Assembly (NCBI GenBank): GCA_963726405.1
Contig: CAVSCF010000003.1
Coordinates: 186,001-250,000 of the forward strand
Length of the DNA: 64,000 bases
Source: JAOUJD01 sp963726405
Lineage (GTDB): Bacteria > Pseudomonadota > Gammaproteobacteria > Burkholderiales > Burkholderiaceae_F
Direction: 5' to 3'
The position numbers and the translations under genes are program-made. The notes under the pieces were generated by a model. It was not told the origin of the DNA, did no database searches, and was given only the letters and a program-made list of their open reading frames with translations. This document shows positions 19,495-29,400 of the stretch, piece after piece; position 1 is the stretch's first letter, and each line of letters starts with the position of its first letter.

Positions 19495-19514
19495 GGGGCG
19501 GGAGGTCCCGCCCC
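19495..19514 (+). terminator. Hairpin between the two secreted-protein genes
   Basis: GGGGCGGG and CCCGCCCC form an 8-bp G/C stem with a 4-nt loop in the 111-nt gap. No T-run follows, so it may be an mRNA stabiliser or a partial terminator rather than a full stop. Confidence 0.45.
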
Positions 19515-19576
19515 TGCTCTTCGCCTTCGCACCGCCTGAGACTGCGCTGCACGTCGGCCTCAAGAGAAGGGATGTC

Positions 19577-20074
19577 ATGAAACGAGTGATCAAGACCGCC
19601 GTGCTCGCGATCGGCCTCGCTGCCGCTGGCGCCGCATCAGCCCAGGTCACCAGCGATCAGTGCCGGCTGCTGATCGGCTTCCAGGGCGCGAAGTCGGGTG
19701 CGCCGACTGGGACCTGGCTCGCCGTCAACACGGTCGCGGTCGCCGACGGCTTCCGCGGCAAGGAGGAGATCCCGGGCAATTGCGAAATCAAGGACCCGAC
19801 GCTTCAGCCCAAAGGTAAACCCGTGGCCGGAAGCTTCACGGTCCCCGGTCCGATGCCGCAGGACCAGTGCAGCATGTACAAGTATCTCGGGTCGATCGAC
19901 TTCAGCCTGATCTCGAACAAGCTCGGAGCCGCACTGACCTCAGCCAACGGCATGGTCACGAAAGTGAACGAAATGTTCACGACCGGCAAGCTGACGCAGG
20001 ACGGCTACAACGCCCTGCAACCGGCCGCGACTGCCGTGCGTGATTGCATCGACGAGTTTTCCAGGCAAGGCTAG
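19577..20074 (+). CDS. Small secreted Cys-containing protein, paralog 2
   Basis: 165 residues, intact. The signal peptide MKRVIKTAVLAIGLAAAGAASA is followed by TSDQCRLLIGFQGAKSG, a central QDQCSMYKYLGSIDFSLISNKLGAALTSANG and the end TGKLTQDGYNALQPAATAVRDCIDEF. Four cysteines in the mature protein (at SDQC, GNCE, DQCSM and DCI) could form two disulfides. It is a paralog of the preceding gene. Family and function are not recognised; export by the neighbouring secretion system is an inference from position. Confidence 0.7.
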   Translation: MKRVIKTAVLAIGLAAAGAASAQVTSDQCRLLIGFQGAKSGAPTGTWLAVNTVAVADGFRGKEEIPGNCEIKDPTLQPKGKPVAGSFTVPGPMPQDQCSMYKYLGSIDFSLISNKLGAALTSANGMVTKVNEMFTTGKLTQDGYNALQPAATAVRDCIDEFSRQG

Positions 20075-20130
20075 TCCACGGCCCGTTGTGTGAAAGGATG
20101 GACGGGGCTGCCCGGCCGCCCTTCCTTTCT

Positions 20131-21107
20131 CTACAGCGGCGACCAGCATCTCCACCTTCGCCTGCCTGCGCAGCTCGGCGCCCGCCGCCTCGATTGCTTC
20201 GCGCGCACGCACGTTGAAGAGATTGTCGTGAATGCCCTGGCGCGCTTCCTCGAATGGAATCTTCACGGCGGGCATGCGCGCCTCGAGCTTCAGCAGGTGA
20301 TAGCCGGCGGGTGTCTCGATCACCGGTGAAAGCTGCCCGGGCTTGAGCTTCGCCACCGGCGCCCGCATCCACTCCGGAAGTCCGCCGGCAGGCGTGGTGT
20401 CCAGTTCGCCGCCCCATGGGCGCGTCGGGTCGTCGGAGTGCTGGCGTGCGAGCTGGTCGAAGCTGCCGCCCCCGGCGAGTTCCTGCCGCAGCGCCTCGAT
20501 GCGCACGCGCGCGGCGAGCCGCTTTTCGGCCGACTGCGAGGCCGGCGCGGCGATCGCCAGAGTGCGCACCTTCACCAGCTCGGGCTTTCCGAACAGGTGC
20601 GCGTTCAGCCTGTAGTAGCTCTCGACGTCCGCGTCCGTCACCTGCACGCGCTGCGCGATCACGCGGTCGACGTAGCGATCCGCGGACAGAAGACGGCGGA
20701 TGCTGTTGCGGAAGCCCTGCTCGTCGGTGCCCTGCCGCATCAGCTGCATCTCGAACGCCTGCTTCGACGCGAACTTCGACCTCGTTTCCGCGAATGATTT
20801 GTCGACCTCCGCGTCGCCGACGACGAGGTTCTCCTTCTGCGCCTGCTGCCAGAACAGCTCCTCGCGGATCAGGCGGTCGAGCGCCACGCCTTTCAGTTCG
20901 CGCGCCTGGTCGGGCCGCTGCATGCGTGCGATGTTCAGTTGCCGCTCGCGCAGCACCTCGTTGAAGGCGCGGTCGAGCTGCTCGTTGGTGATCGGCACGC
21001 CGTTCACCTGCGCGACCGCTTGCGCTGCCGCGCCCGCGGAGAAGAGCAGCAGCGGCGCGAGCGCTCGCGGCGAACGCGATGCGACGGAGAGTGTCCTTGA
21101 ATGTCAT
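20131..21107 (-). CDS. Periplasmic parvulin PPIase, frameshifts at both ends
   Basis: A SurA/PpiD-like chaperone of about 325 residues. The signal (MTFKDTLRRIAFAAS, then LAPLLLFSAGAAAQAVAQ in the next frame) joins NGVPITNEQLDRAFNEVLRE across a frameshift at about 21060. The middle has a SurA_N-like helical region, and VRTLAIAAPASQ...GGELDTTPAGGLPEWMRAPVAKLKPGQLSPVIETPAGYHLLKLE is the parvulin domain. The frame is open to 19940, into the convergent gene; the end given (20131) assumes a frameshift before the TAG there. Last gene of the oxidase cluster, with start overlapping its upstream neighbour by 4 nt. A PPIase gene also belongs to the Leptothrix mofA operon as I recall. Confidence 0.75.
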
Positions 21108-22654
21108 TGGAGACGGATGAAGTCGGCGGAAGGCTGGAAGCTGCGCTTGGCGAGGTCGACCTTCACCGCATACGCGCCGTACGAGCCGATGCGGCGGTCC
21201 GCGTTGTAGCTCAGGCCCGGCATCAGGCCCGTGTCGTACGCGTACAGGCCTTCCAGCGCCGCGATCAGCTTCTGGCGAGACAAGTCCCGCCCCGCGCGGC
21301 CGAGGCCCTCCACGAGGACCATGGCCGCTCCCAGCGCATTGACCTGCATCGCCTGGTGCCCGCGCGCGTACTCGCCGCCCGACGCGGCCTCGAGCGCCGC
21401 GCGGCCGTCCGCCGTGCGGTCCGCGGGAAGCGACGGGTACGCGAGCACGATGCGGCCATCGAGTTCCTGCGGCCAGTCGAGGATGTCCGGCGGCACGAAG
21501 GGCGCGGGCACCAGCCAGTACGCCTGCGTGCCGGCCGCCACGCTCGCCCGGGCGATCGCCGTCAGGCCTCCCCCCGGGGAGAGCACGATCACCGCCGTGG
21601 CGCCGCGTTGCTTCAGGCGCCCGGCCACGTCCGCCGCCGCACCGGTCGGCTCCTGGAAGAGCGCCGAGTAGCCGCGCGCGCGCAGTCTCGCTTCCACCAC
21701 CTTCGCCGTCGCACGCCCGTCGTCGCTCGGCGCGTGCAGCAGCACGATCGGTCGCCCGCTCAACGCCAGCGTCGGGTGCAGCCGGACGGCGAGCGCCTCG
21801 GCAAGCTCGGGCACGCCGGGCAGAAGATGGAAGACGTACGCGCTCGATGCCGAAGCGGCCTCGGGGTAGAGCGTCAGCGGCCCGACGACGGGCACCCGTG
21901 CCGCCTCGACCGCCGCGGCGAACTCGGTTTCGCTTCCGGCCGTCAGGGGCGACACCAGCGCCAGCACCGGATCGAGCTTCAGCAGCCGGTTGGCGGCATC
22001 GCGCGCGCCGTTCGCCTCGTCGCCCATCGGCGCCACCACGAGTTGCAGTTGCCGGCCGTGGATGCCGCCGCGGCGGTTGATGCCGTCGAAGTAGCCCTGC
22101 AGCACCCGCTGCACCGCGCGCCCGGTGTCGGCCAGGCGGCCCGAGGTCGGCAACACCGTGCCGATCCGGATGCCGGTCTCGGTCACGCCGGCATCGAGTT
22201 GCCTGTCGAGCCTCTTCAGGTAGGCGACCAGCGCCTCGAGGTCGGCGTCGGCCAGGTCGTAGCGCGGCATCGCCGGCTCGAGCGCGTTGCCGGCGGGATC
22301 GAAGCCGTCGCGCATCGCGCGGTTGAACGACTTCGCGTCGTACGGGCCGTGACGCCGCTTGTTCGCGTGCGTGTGGCCGTATGGCTTGGTGAGGTCGGTC
22401 CACGTCACGTCGCCCGGGTCCACGCCGGACTCCTGCCGGCCGCGGCCGTCCTCGCCGTGGCAGTTGCCGCACGCCATCGGTTTGCCCTTCAGGGCCGTGG
22501 TCGAACCGGCGACGCGCGCCGAGATCGGCGCACCCGCGCGATCGATGCCGTCGTGATAGAGCCGCTTGCCGGCCTGCTCGGTCGGCGTCAACGCCTGGCC
22601 GTGAACGCTGCCAACGAACGCGAGCCCGAAGAGCAGGGCGGTCAGGACCCGCAT
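21104..22654 (-). CDS. Cytochrome c / ABC-type substrate-binding fusion
   Basis: 516 residues, clean frame. A signal peptide (to about residue 19) is followed by a monohaem cytochrome c domain with CGNCH at 62-66 and a likely axial Met in LEPAMPRYDL, then a type 1 periplasmic binding fold of the Leu/Ile/Val class: TGIRIGTVLPTSGRLADTGRAVQRVLQGYFDGINRRGGIHGRQLQLVV, with AALVSP-like and YAYDTGLMPGLSYNADRRIGSYGAYAV segments. No permease gene is nearby, so it may sense or bind a ligand and pass electrons rather than feed a transporter. Its cytochrome half is paralogous to the 23297-23731 cytochrome (shared GxRxYxxGxxxxGxPI and AMPRYxL). It is coupled to the parvulin gene. Confidence 0.85.
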   Translation of the reverse strand: MRVLTALLFGLAFVGSVHGQALTPTEQAGKRLYHDGIDRAGAPISARVAGSTTALKGKPMACGNCHGEDGRGRQESGVDPGDVTWTDLTKPYGHTHANKRRHGPYDAKSFNRAMRDGFDPAGNALEPAMPRYDLADADLEALVAYLKRLDRQLDAGVTETGIRIGTVLPTSGRLADTGRAVQRVLQGYFDGINRRGGIHGRQLQLVVAPMGDEANGARDAANRLLKLDPVLALVSPLTAGSETEFAAAVEAARVPVVGPLTLYPEAASASSAYVFHLLPGVPELAEALAVRLHPTLALSGRPIVLLHAPSDDGRATAKVVEARLRARGYSALFQEPTGAAADVAGRLKQRGATAVIVLSPGGGLTAIARASVAAGTQAYWLVPAPFVPPDILDWPQELDGRIVLAYPSLPADRTADGRAALEAASGGEYARGHQAMQVNALGAAMVLVEGLGRAGRDLSRQKLIAALEGLYAYDTGLMPGLSYNADRRIGSYGAYAVKVDLAKRSFQPSADFIRLQ

Positions 22655-22655
22655 T

Positions 22656-23279
22656 TCACTCCGGCTTCGCCTGGCCGTTGGTCGCGACGGTCACGACGCG
22701 ATCGGCCAGCAACTGCGCGGGCATGTCGGGCCGCAGCTTGGTCCAGCGCTTGACCGGCACGTTGCCGACGAACAGCGCCGTCGAGTGTTCCTCGACGTTC
22801 TCGGCGTAGCTGCCGAATTTCTTCAGGATCGCCGTGGTGTTTTCCTTGCTGCCGCTCAGGAAGATCCACCCCGGCAGGTCGGCCGACTGCTTCTGCGCGT
22901 ATTTCTTCAGCTCGGCCGGCGAGTCGCGCGCCGGGTCGGTCGAGAGCGTGATGAAGAACACTTCCTTGTTGAAGCGATCGCCGAGCAGGTCGCGCATCTG
23001 CAGCATCTTCTGCGTGATCAGCGGGCAGGCGTCCTTGCAGTTGGTGTAGATGAAGTTGATGACGACGGTCCGGCCTTCCATCGCGTCGGTGTAGAAGCGC
23101 ACCGGCTTGTTGTCCTGCGTGCGGAACTCGAGGTCGGTGAAGTAGGCGCGCGGATCGCGCGTGCCGGAGGGCGAGGGCACCGCCTGTGCGGCGGGTCCCT
23201 TGGCCGGCGCAGCGCTTTCGGTGTGGGCCACGGCCGTACTGGAGATGGCAACGGCGAGCAGGGCGGCGATCAGTTTCAT
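22656..23279 (-). CDS. SCO1/SenC-family copper chaperone (first)
   Basis: 207 residues. A thioredoxin-fold periplasmic copper protein that normally delivers copper to an oxidase. The signal peptide ends at about residue 18. The copper ligands are complete: CKDAC (Cys81, Cys85) followed by Pro, and His165 in EEHSTALFV. FIYTNC and LSTDPARDSPAELKKYA match the family. The stop lies one base before the start of the fusion gene. In this cluster the oxidase partner is most likely the multicopper oxidase rather than a haem-copper oxidase, none of which is encoded in the window. Confidence 0.9.
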   Translation of the reverse strand: MKLIAALLAVAISSTAVAHTESAAPAKGPAAQAVPSPSGTRDPRAYFTDLEFRTQDNKPVRFYTDAMEGRTVVINFIYTNCKDACPLITQKMLQMRDLLGDRFNKEVFFITLSTDPARDSPAELKKYAQKQSADLPGWIFLSGSKENTTAILKKFGSYAENVEEHSTALFVGNVPVKRWTKLRPDMPAQLLADRVVTVATNGQAKPE

Positions 23280-23296
23280 GGTCGATCCTCGTGGAG

Positions 23297-23731
23297 TCAT
23301 TTCTTCTTGTCGGCCGGCAGCGATCTCAGGAATGCCGCGAGGGCAGTCAGTTCGCTGCGGGACAGGGAATAGCGGGGCATGGCGTTGCCGACCGGCGCAC
23401 CGGATACGTCCAGCCCTTCGTTCACCGCGCGGGCGAACAGGCGATCGTCGTAGCGGACGCCACCGCGCGTGGCGGCGAGCGTCGACCACCGCAGGTCGGG
23501 GGCGAGGTCGGCCGCGCTGCGCGCATCGAGGTCATGGCAGGCGATGCAGGCGGCCGGCTCACCGGCCAGCGGCGTCGGCGGCAATCCGACCAGCGCGCGG
23601 ATTGGCTCGCCGCGCGCGTTCATGCCGGTGCGGTAGATGCGCTCGCCCGTGGCGCGGTCGGCCGCGGCGTTGGCGGCGGCCGCTCCGGCGAAGGCCAGCA
23701 ACGCAGCGGCGGCGATGCGCGACGACGCCAT
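23297..23731 (-). CDS. Monohaem cytochrome c
   Basis: 144 residues with a signal peptide (MASSRIAAAALLAFAGAAAANA) and one haem site, CIACH at 62-66. The C-terminal GNAMPRYSLSRSELTALAAFLRSLPADKKK supplies a candidate axial Met and the terminal helix of a class I cytochrome. It sits between two SCO genes. It is a paralog of the cytochrome half of the neighbouring fusion. It would take electrons from the copper protein in the periplasm. A haem protein is also part of the Leptothrix mof operon as I recall. Confidence 0.88.
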   Translation of the reverse strand: MASSRIAAAALLAFAGAAAANAAADRATGERIYRTGMNARGEPIRALVGLPPTPLAGEPAACIACHDLDARSAADLAPDLRWSTLAATRGGVRYDDRLFARAVNEGLDVSGAPVGNAMPRYSLSRSELTALAAFLRSLPADKKK

Positions 23732-23736
23732 GAACG

Positions 23737-24366
23737 CTACGACGCCCCCTTGCGGGCCGCCAGCAGTTCGCGCACGCGCTTTTCGAGCTCGCTCGCGGTG
23801 GGGAATCCGTAGAAGCGGGTCCATTGCCCGTTCGCGGTGTCGCCCACCATCACCATCGGGGGGTGGTCGTCGATGTTCGGGGTATAGGAGCCGAACGCCT
23901 TGTTGACGCTGTCGACGTCGGACTTGGTGCCGGTGACGAAGGACCAGCCTTTCGGCGCGACGCGGTGCTGCGCCGCGTAGTCCTTCAGGCGGCGCGGCGT
24001 GTCGCGCAGCGGGTCGACCGTGACCGTGACCAGCTGCACGTCGCGCCCGACGACATCCTCGAGCTTGTCCTGCACGCTCGCCATCGTGGCGGTGAAGATC
24101 GGGCAGATCGTCGTGCAGGTCGTGTAGATGAAGTCGACGACCACGATGCGGCCCGCCATCACATCGGACTTCAGGCGGACCTTGCGGCCGTCCTGGTCGA
24201 CCAGCGGCGTGTCGGCCAGCGCGACCTTGACCGGTTTCGGCCCTTCCTGGGACGGCGCCGCGTGCGCCTTGTGGTCGTTGTGCGCGCGGACCGCGGCCGG
24301 GTAGGCGACCGGCATCAGTGCGGCAAGCGCGAGCAACTGGCGACGGCGGTTCGGCATGGTGTTCAT
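23737..24366 (-). CDS. SCO1/SenC-family copper chaperone (second)
   Basis: 209 residues. The leader RRRQLLALAALMPVAYPAAVRA looks Tat- or Sec-type; NDHKAHAA adds histidines that may bind copper. The SCO site is intact: CTTIC at 84-88 followed by Pro, with DFIYTTC before it, and His168 in DDHPPMVMVGD. It is not a recent duplicate of the other SCO protein, given low identity outside motifs. Two chaperones in one cluster suggests a high copper demand or two targets. Confidence 0.9.
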   Translation of the reverse strand: MNTMPNRRRQLLALAALMPVAYPAAVRAHNDHKAHAAPSQEGPKPVKVALADTPLVDQDGRKVRLKSDVMAGRIVVVDFIYTTCTTICPIFTATMASVQDKLEDVVGRDVQLVTVTVDPLRDTPRRLKDYAAQHRVAPKGWSFVTGTKSDVDSVNKAFGSYTPNIDDHPPMVMVGDTANGQWTRFYGFPTASELEKRVRELLAARKGAS

Positions 24367-24381
24367 CGGGCGTGGCGTCCC

Positions 24382-26295
24382 TCAGCGGACCGGGTTCTTC
24401 GGCGCCGTGGCGACGAGCGAATAGAAGGGCAGGTCGCGGAACGCCTTCTTCAGCGTGACCGAAGACACGTACACGTAGTAGGCGCCGCTGCCCGCGAACT
24501 TCACCTGGGCTTCGTAGACGCCGTCGCCGATCTCGGTGGCCGTGACCTCGCCGCGATCGGACCCGGGCACACGGTAGAACATCACGCGCGCATCGGTGAG
24601 TCCGGTGACGGGCCGGCCGGTGGCCTTGTCGACGAAGCGGAAGCGGAAGGGCGCCGTCGATTCGGCGGGCACTTCGCGTTTCTCGAAGAGATACTGCAGT
24701 TCGACGCCCTGGCGGCCCTTGGCAAGCTCCGCGTTCTCGGCGACGGTGGTCGAGAAACAGTGCAGCAGCGCAGGCGAGTCGAGCGAGAACGCGACGTCGT
24801 AGCGCCCGGCGGCCGGAAGCTTCACCTTGCCGCCGTAGACGCCGGGTTCGATCTCCTTCAGGCTGCGATCGACGACGGTCACCGCGCGCGCGCTCGAGCC
24901 GAACGCCGAGTAGTTGCTCGAGGTGGCGTTCATGCCTTCCATGTAGAAGTAGGTCGTGTTGTCGGCCGGATTGACCACGAGGATGCCGGCTTCTCCGGCA
25001 GCCGGCGCCATCGAACTGGCGAGGACGAGGCTTCCCGCGGCCTTCGGAGGCGCGGCGCCGGCGGCGAAGCTCTGCACGCGCGGGGTCTTGCCGCGGCCGA
25101 GCGTGCCGAGGTTGATCATGCTCACGCGCTCCGAGCCGAGCGAACGCACGTAGGCGTACTCGCGCGTGAACTCGACCTGATAGGGCTGCGCCTGCACCGG
25201 AATCGCGTTCACCGCCGTGTTGGTGGCGGCGTCGATCACGTGCACGAGGTCTTCCGGCGTGTTCAGCGCGAGCAGGAAGCGGCCGTCGGGCGTGAACTTC
25301 ATCGGGCCGATGCCGGACTTCAGCGCGATCCTGCGCTCGTCCTTCTGGGCGTCGGGGCGGAAGACGTGCACGGTGCCCGCCTTGCCGTCGGCCACATAGA
25401 AGGCCTTCGACAGCGTCGAATAGGCGACCGACATCGGCACGGTGCCGAGCTTGAAGGTACGCGCGAGCTTCAGCGCCCGCACGTCGACGAGGCTCACGGT
25501 GCCGTCCTCGCGATTGGTGATGAGTGCGTAGCGGCTGTCGGAGGAGAGCGCGATTTCGTGGTGACCGCGGCCGGTCGGGAAACTGGCGACGGTCTTCAGC
25601 GACTCGGCGTCGATCACGGTGACCCCGCCGCTGGCGTTGCGCGGATCGTTGCCGACCCAGAGATAGCGCCCATCGGGCTGCGTCACGATGCGGGTCGGAG
25701 AAGCACCGGCCGGGACCACTTCGCCGAGCTTGAAGGTCTCGGTCTGGATCACCGCGATCTTGTCGGCTTCGGGCATCGCCACGAAGAGGCGCCGACCGTC
25801 GCTGCTGCGGGACCAGTCCGAACCCGGACGCGGCAGGCGGATCTGCGCCAGCGTGCTGGTGCGGCCCGCCATCGAGACCGTCGGGTCCATGATGGACACC
25901 GAAGCGTCGCGGTTCATCACCACGACGTAGTAGCTGTTCATGTCGATCATCGGGCGGATGCCGACGATCCCCTTCAGGTACAGCCCGATCTTTTCCTTGC
26001 ACGACTTCTGCTCGGCGCCCTGGCGCTCGTGCAGCGAGTCGCCCATGTCCAGCCAGGCGCCGGGCGACAGGCGCTGCACCGGCTTGCCCGTCGCTTCGTC
26101 GGTGATGCGGAAGCGCACGTCGGCGAAGCTGTCCTCCATCAGCGGTCCCGGGGCGTCGACGCGCTCGGCGCTGAACTCGACGACCAGTCCCTGGCGCACC
26201 GCCCGCCTGGATTCACTGTTCCCGTCATCCGCCGCCATCGCGACGGAAGCGACGCTCGCCGCGAACAGCCCCACCACACGTCTCGACACAGCCAT
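24382..26295 (-). CDS. YVTN-type beta-propeller protein of the oxidase cluster
   Basis: 637 residues with a Sec signal (MAVSRRVVGLFAASVASVAMA). An N-terminal Ig-like segment (VEFSAERVDAPGPLMEDSFADVRFRITDEATGKPVQ) leads to a seven-bladed YVTN-type propeller (GVTVIDAESLKTVASFPTGRGHHEIALSSDSRYALITN, KAFYVADGKAGTVHVF), then a second Ig-like module (FRFRFVDKATGRPVTGLTDARVMFYRVPG). It has no CxxCH, so it is not a haem d1 cytochrome although the propeller recalls NirS. Periplasmic; perhaps a scaffold or electron-transfer partner for the oxidase. The frame is clean. Confidence 0.75.
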   Translation of the reverse strand: MAVSRRVVGLFAASVASVAMAADDGNSESRRAVRQGLVVEFSAERVDAPGPLMEDSFADVRFRITDEATGKPVQRLSPGAWLDMGDSLHERQGAEQKSCKEKIGLYLKGIVGIRPMIDMNSYYVVVMNRDASVSIMDPTVSMAGRTSTLAQIRLPRPGSDWSRSSDGRRLFVAMPEADKIAVIQTETFKLGEVVPAGASPTRIVTQPDGRYLWVGNDPRNASGGVTVIDAESLKTVASFPTGRGHHEIALSSDSRYALITNREDGTVSLVDVRALKLARTFKLGTVPMSVAYSTLSKAFYVADGKAGTVHVFRPDAQKDERRIALKSGIGPMKFTPDGRFLLALNTPEDLVHVIDAATNTAVNAIPVQAQPYQVEFTREYAYVRSLGSERVSMINLGTLGRGKTPRVQSFAAGAAPPKAAGSLVLASSMAPAAGEAGILVVNPADNTTYFYMEGMNATSSNYSAFGSSARAVTVVDRSLKEIEPGVYGGKVKLPAAGRYDVAFSLDSPALLHCFSTTVAENAELAKGRQGVELQYLFEKREVPAESTAPFRFRFVDKATGRPVTGLTDARVMFYRVPGSDRGEVTATEIGDGVYEAQVKFAGSGAYYVYVSSVTLKKAFRDLPFYSLVATAPKNPVR

Positions 26296-26350
26296 GCAAC
26301 CCCCCGGACCTTACCTGAATCCCCGCCACCAGTGTATCGGCGGACCCACG

Positions 26351-26386
26351 AAAAAAAGAAGGGTGCAGGATCGCTGCACCCTTCTT
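26351..26386 (-). terminator. Terminator downstream of the multicopper oxidase
   Basis: AAGAAGGGTGCAG and CTGCACCCTTCTT form a 13-bp stem, followed on the minus strand by a T-run (A7 at 26351-26357). It lies about 30 nt past the oxidase stop and before the propeller gene, so the oxidase transcript may mostly end here, with a smaller part reading through or a separate promoter for the downstream genes. Confidence 0.9.
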
Positions 26387-26412
26387 ACTTCAGAACAGCC
26401 AACTTTCCCTTA

Positions 26413-29400
26413 CTACGGCGTGACCCGCAGCAGGCCCCACAGGCCGCTCGCGTTGCCGAACGAACCGGCATCGCGGAACAGGTAATCGCCCGTCACCTTG
26501 TTCCCGCCGCCCGCGCTCGGGAAGAGGAACGTGAAGTGCGAGTAGGGCGTGATGCTTTCCTGCGCGCCCATGGCGAAGCCCTGCGGGTTGTTGCCGATCG
26601 CCTGCGAACCCACGCTCGTCATCAGAGCATGCACCGGTCAGCTGGTTGCGTGCGTCGTTCGGGCAGACGTACGGATCGCGTTGCCACACGTGGCCGTGGA
26701 AGATCCACGTGGTGCCGCGCGACGTGCCGTGCGGCACGGCCGAGTGGATCCGCACCTCGTCACCCGCCTTGGCCGTGAAGATCGGCGTGGCCGGCTCGCC
26801 GGTCGGGCCGCCTGCGACGGGCCGCGGCAGGTTGTTGCTGTAGGCCTGCTCGGCGTTGTCGACGCCGCCGTAGCAGGCGGGGCCGCAGCCCGCATTACCG
26901 AATGGCGCGTTGGGTGCGATGCCGAGTCGGAACCACAGCGGTTCGATCCCGTAGTTCAGCGCCATGTTGCTGTTTTCCTGGCTGTCCTCCGGGATGCCGA
27001 CGCCTTCGCCGTTCATGTGCTCGACCGCCGCACCGTCCGCATACCGATGGTTCACGTCCTTGGTCATCACCAGCATCATGTCGCGGAACTTCGTGCCATC
27101 GGTGCGCGTGATGGTGGCCTGCGCATGCTGGCCCGGGTCATCGAGGACCGTTGCGCCTTTCGGAATGACGACCATGCCGCCGACGAGGGACTTCTGCCCC
27201 TGCTTGACCTTGTCCGCGGGGGACAGGCCGAATCCGCCGAACTCCACCGGGGTGGCATTGACCGTCACCGAACTATCGGAAAGCTGCGGGAAGGAAAGGT
27301 CGCCCGCATACCACCGATAGGTTTCCTTGTTGGTCTTCTTCTTGCCGCTGATGACCGATGCGGGCGGCACCGTCTGGATGACGTTGTTGCCGACGTTGAC
27401 GCCCAGGTGCTGGATCGGATCCAGCGCCAGCATCTGCGGCGAGATGCCGACATGCGTGGACGCACGGATCAGGTTGTTGTCGAACGACACCGAACCCTCC
27501 GGCTCATTGCGCAGGCGCTTCACGACGCCCTGGAGCGTCGCCAGCGTCGGCAGGTCGGGAGCCGTGACCGGCAACCGGTTGTAGATGGTCAGGTTGACGC
27601 AGTCGCCGGCGTTGACACGCAGCACCAGCGGCTCCGCCTTGTAGTTGGGATTCAACTTGACCTTGCACTCGGCGTTGGCGACGCCGGGCATGCCGTTCGA
27701 GTCCTTGCAGGGACCGGTTTTGGCGCCCACCGGCGTCAGGTCCGCGAGGCGAACCAGGACCATGGCGGTCGGATCGTGCAGCGGACCGGCGTGGCCGCCG
27801 ATCGTGATCGGGACGCCGCCATCACCAGGCAGTGTCACTTGCGGAATCGCCGTGGTGCGCGGGTTGTAGACCAGCGTGCCGCCGGCGGTGTTGAGCGCCG
27901 CGCCGACGTGCTGGGTCGAGGTCACGCCCGGGGGCGAGATGGTGACGCCCGGGTTCGGGAAGAGGTCGTTGGCCAGGATGGCGACGACGTCGACCGCGCG
28001 TTGCGGCGCTGCGACCGGACACACGCCCTTGAAGCTGGCCTTGTTGTTGATCCTCGGCCTCTGCGGATACGCGTTGTTCGGCATCAGCATCAGGTCCGCC
28101 CGCGCCGTCTCGTAGGCGCGGACGATTCCCCACGTGCCGCTCCACCAGCCGTCCATCGAAGAGTCGACGTTGTAGAGGTAGTCGCGCGAGACGATGGTGC
28201 CTAGCCCGGTCGGCGTATCGCCGGGCGGAACGACCGGGATCGCGAGCGTGAACTGCTCGGAGATGCCCGCCGCCTGCGACCCGCGCCAGCCGGAGTTCGG
28301 CGCCTTGCCATGCCCGGAGCCGGCCTGCAGCCACTTCATGCCGGAGATGGAAGCGTTGTGCTCCTCCTCGTGGCCGCCGGCCTGGATCTTCACGCGGATC
28401 GTGTCGCCGATATACGTGCGCACCATCGGCGTGAACGGATCGCCACCGGCCGTCGCCGTTGGCGAGGTCAGGGTCTTGGTCCAGAAGCCGAGTTGCGCTT
28501 CGGTCTTGTTCAGGTCCGGAATCTTGCGGACGATCGGCACCGGATTCGTCGAGCCGTTCCAGCCGCCGTTCTTGTCCATCAGCTGCGACGCCAGCGCGAA
28601 CGCGAGGTCGCCTTCGATGCCGTCGGCCTGCATGCCGGGTTTGCCATCCGGGCCCGGCCTTGGCGGGATCGAAGATGCGCAGGCCCACCGGCTCGTTGCG
28701 ATAGTTCACCGCGAACATGCCGGGGTCCGACACGCTGATCGCCTGCGGGCACGGACGTGCCGGGCAGCCCGGGATCGCGCCGCCCACGACTTCGACGGAC
28801 CAGGTTCGGGAACAGCGGCGTCGCCTGTTCGCGGGCCGGCGGGTTGATCGCCACGCGGAACGAATCGGTCAGCGCGACGCCGTTGGTGCGGTTGATGCGC
28901 GGGTTCGGGCCCGGCTCGCCGATGCCGGCGTCAGCCAGCGGTGCGCCCGGCGGGATCGGAATCCCGAAGTCGTCGGCGCCGACATAGAAGCCCTTCTCGT
29001 ACGCGTGCTGGAAGTCCGAGAACTCGAAGTAGAACTCGCGGAACGCCACGACGGTGTCCGGCTTCACGTTGACGTCGGAAGGTCGCAGCGGCGGTCGCAG
29101 CCGGCGGCAGGATGGCCGCCTGCCAGGAGGTCGGGCCGCCGTCATAGCGGCACGGCGTCGTATTGATGGCGCCGCCCGTCGGCTTCACGGCGTTGTTCGC
29201 CGTCGTGCACCCCAGTACGGTTCCGGTCTCGTTGTGCTTCCACGTCGAACCCGCCGGCTGCGTCAGCACGGTCGCGTACAGGCCGATCTGCTGGTGCGTC
29301 GACGGGCCGTAGTGGTCGTGCGTGAAGATGATGCCCAGGCCGCGGTCGACGCCCTCGGTGTTGACCACCGGGTCGGCGAACCAGCGCTGCATCGTCGTGC

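Noticed and set aside
24382..26295. Haem d1 nitrite reductase (NirS/NirN)
   Set aside because: The propeller is similar in style, but there is no CxxCH domain and the cluster lacks other nir genes.
23824..26778. A 984-codon plus-strand frame opposite the SCO and propeller genes
   Set aside because: Runs antisense to three intact, recognisable genes and has no signal or motif of its own.
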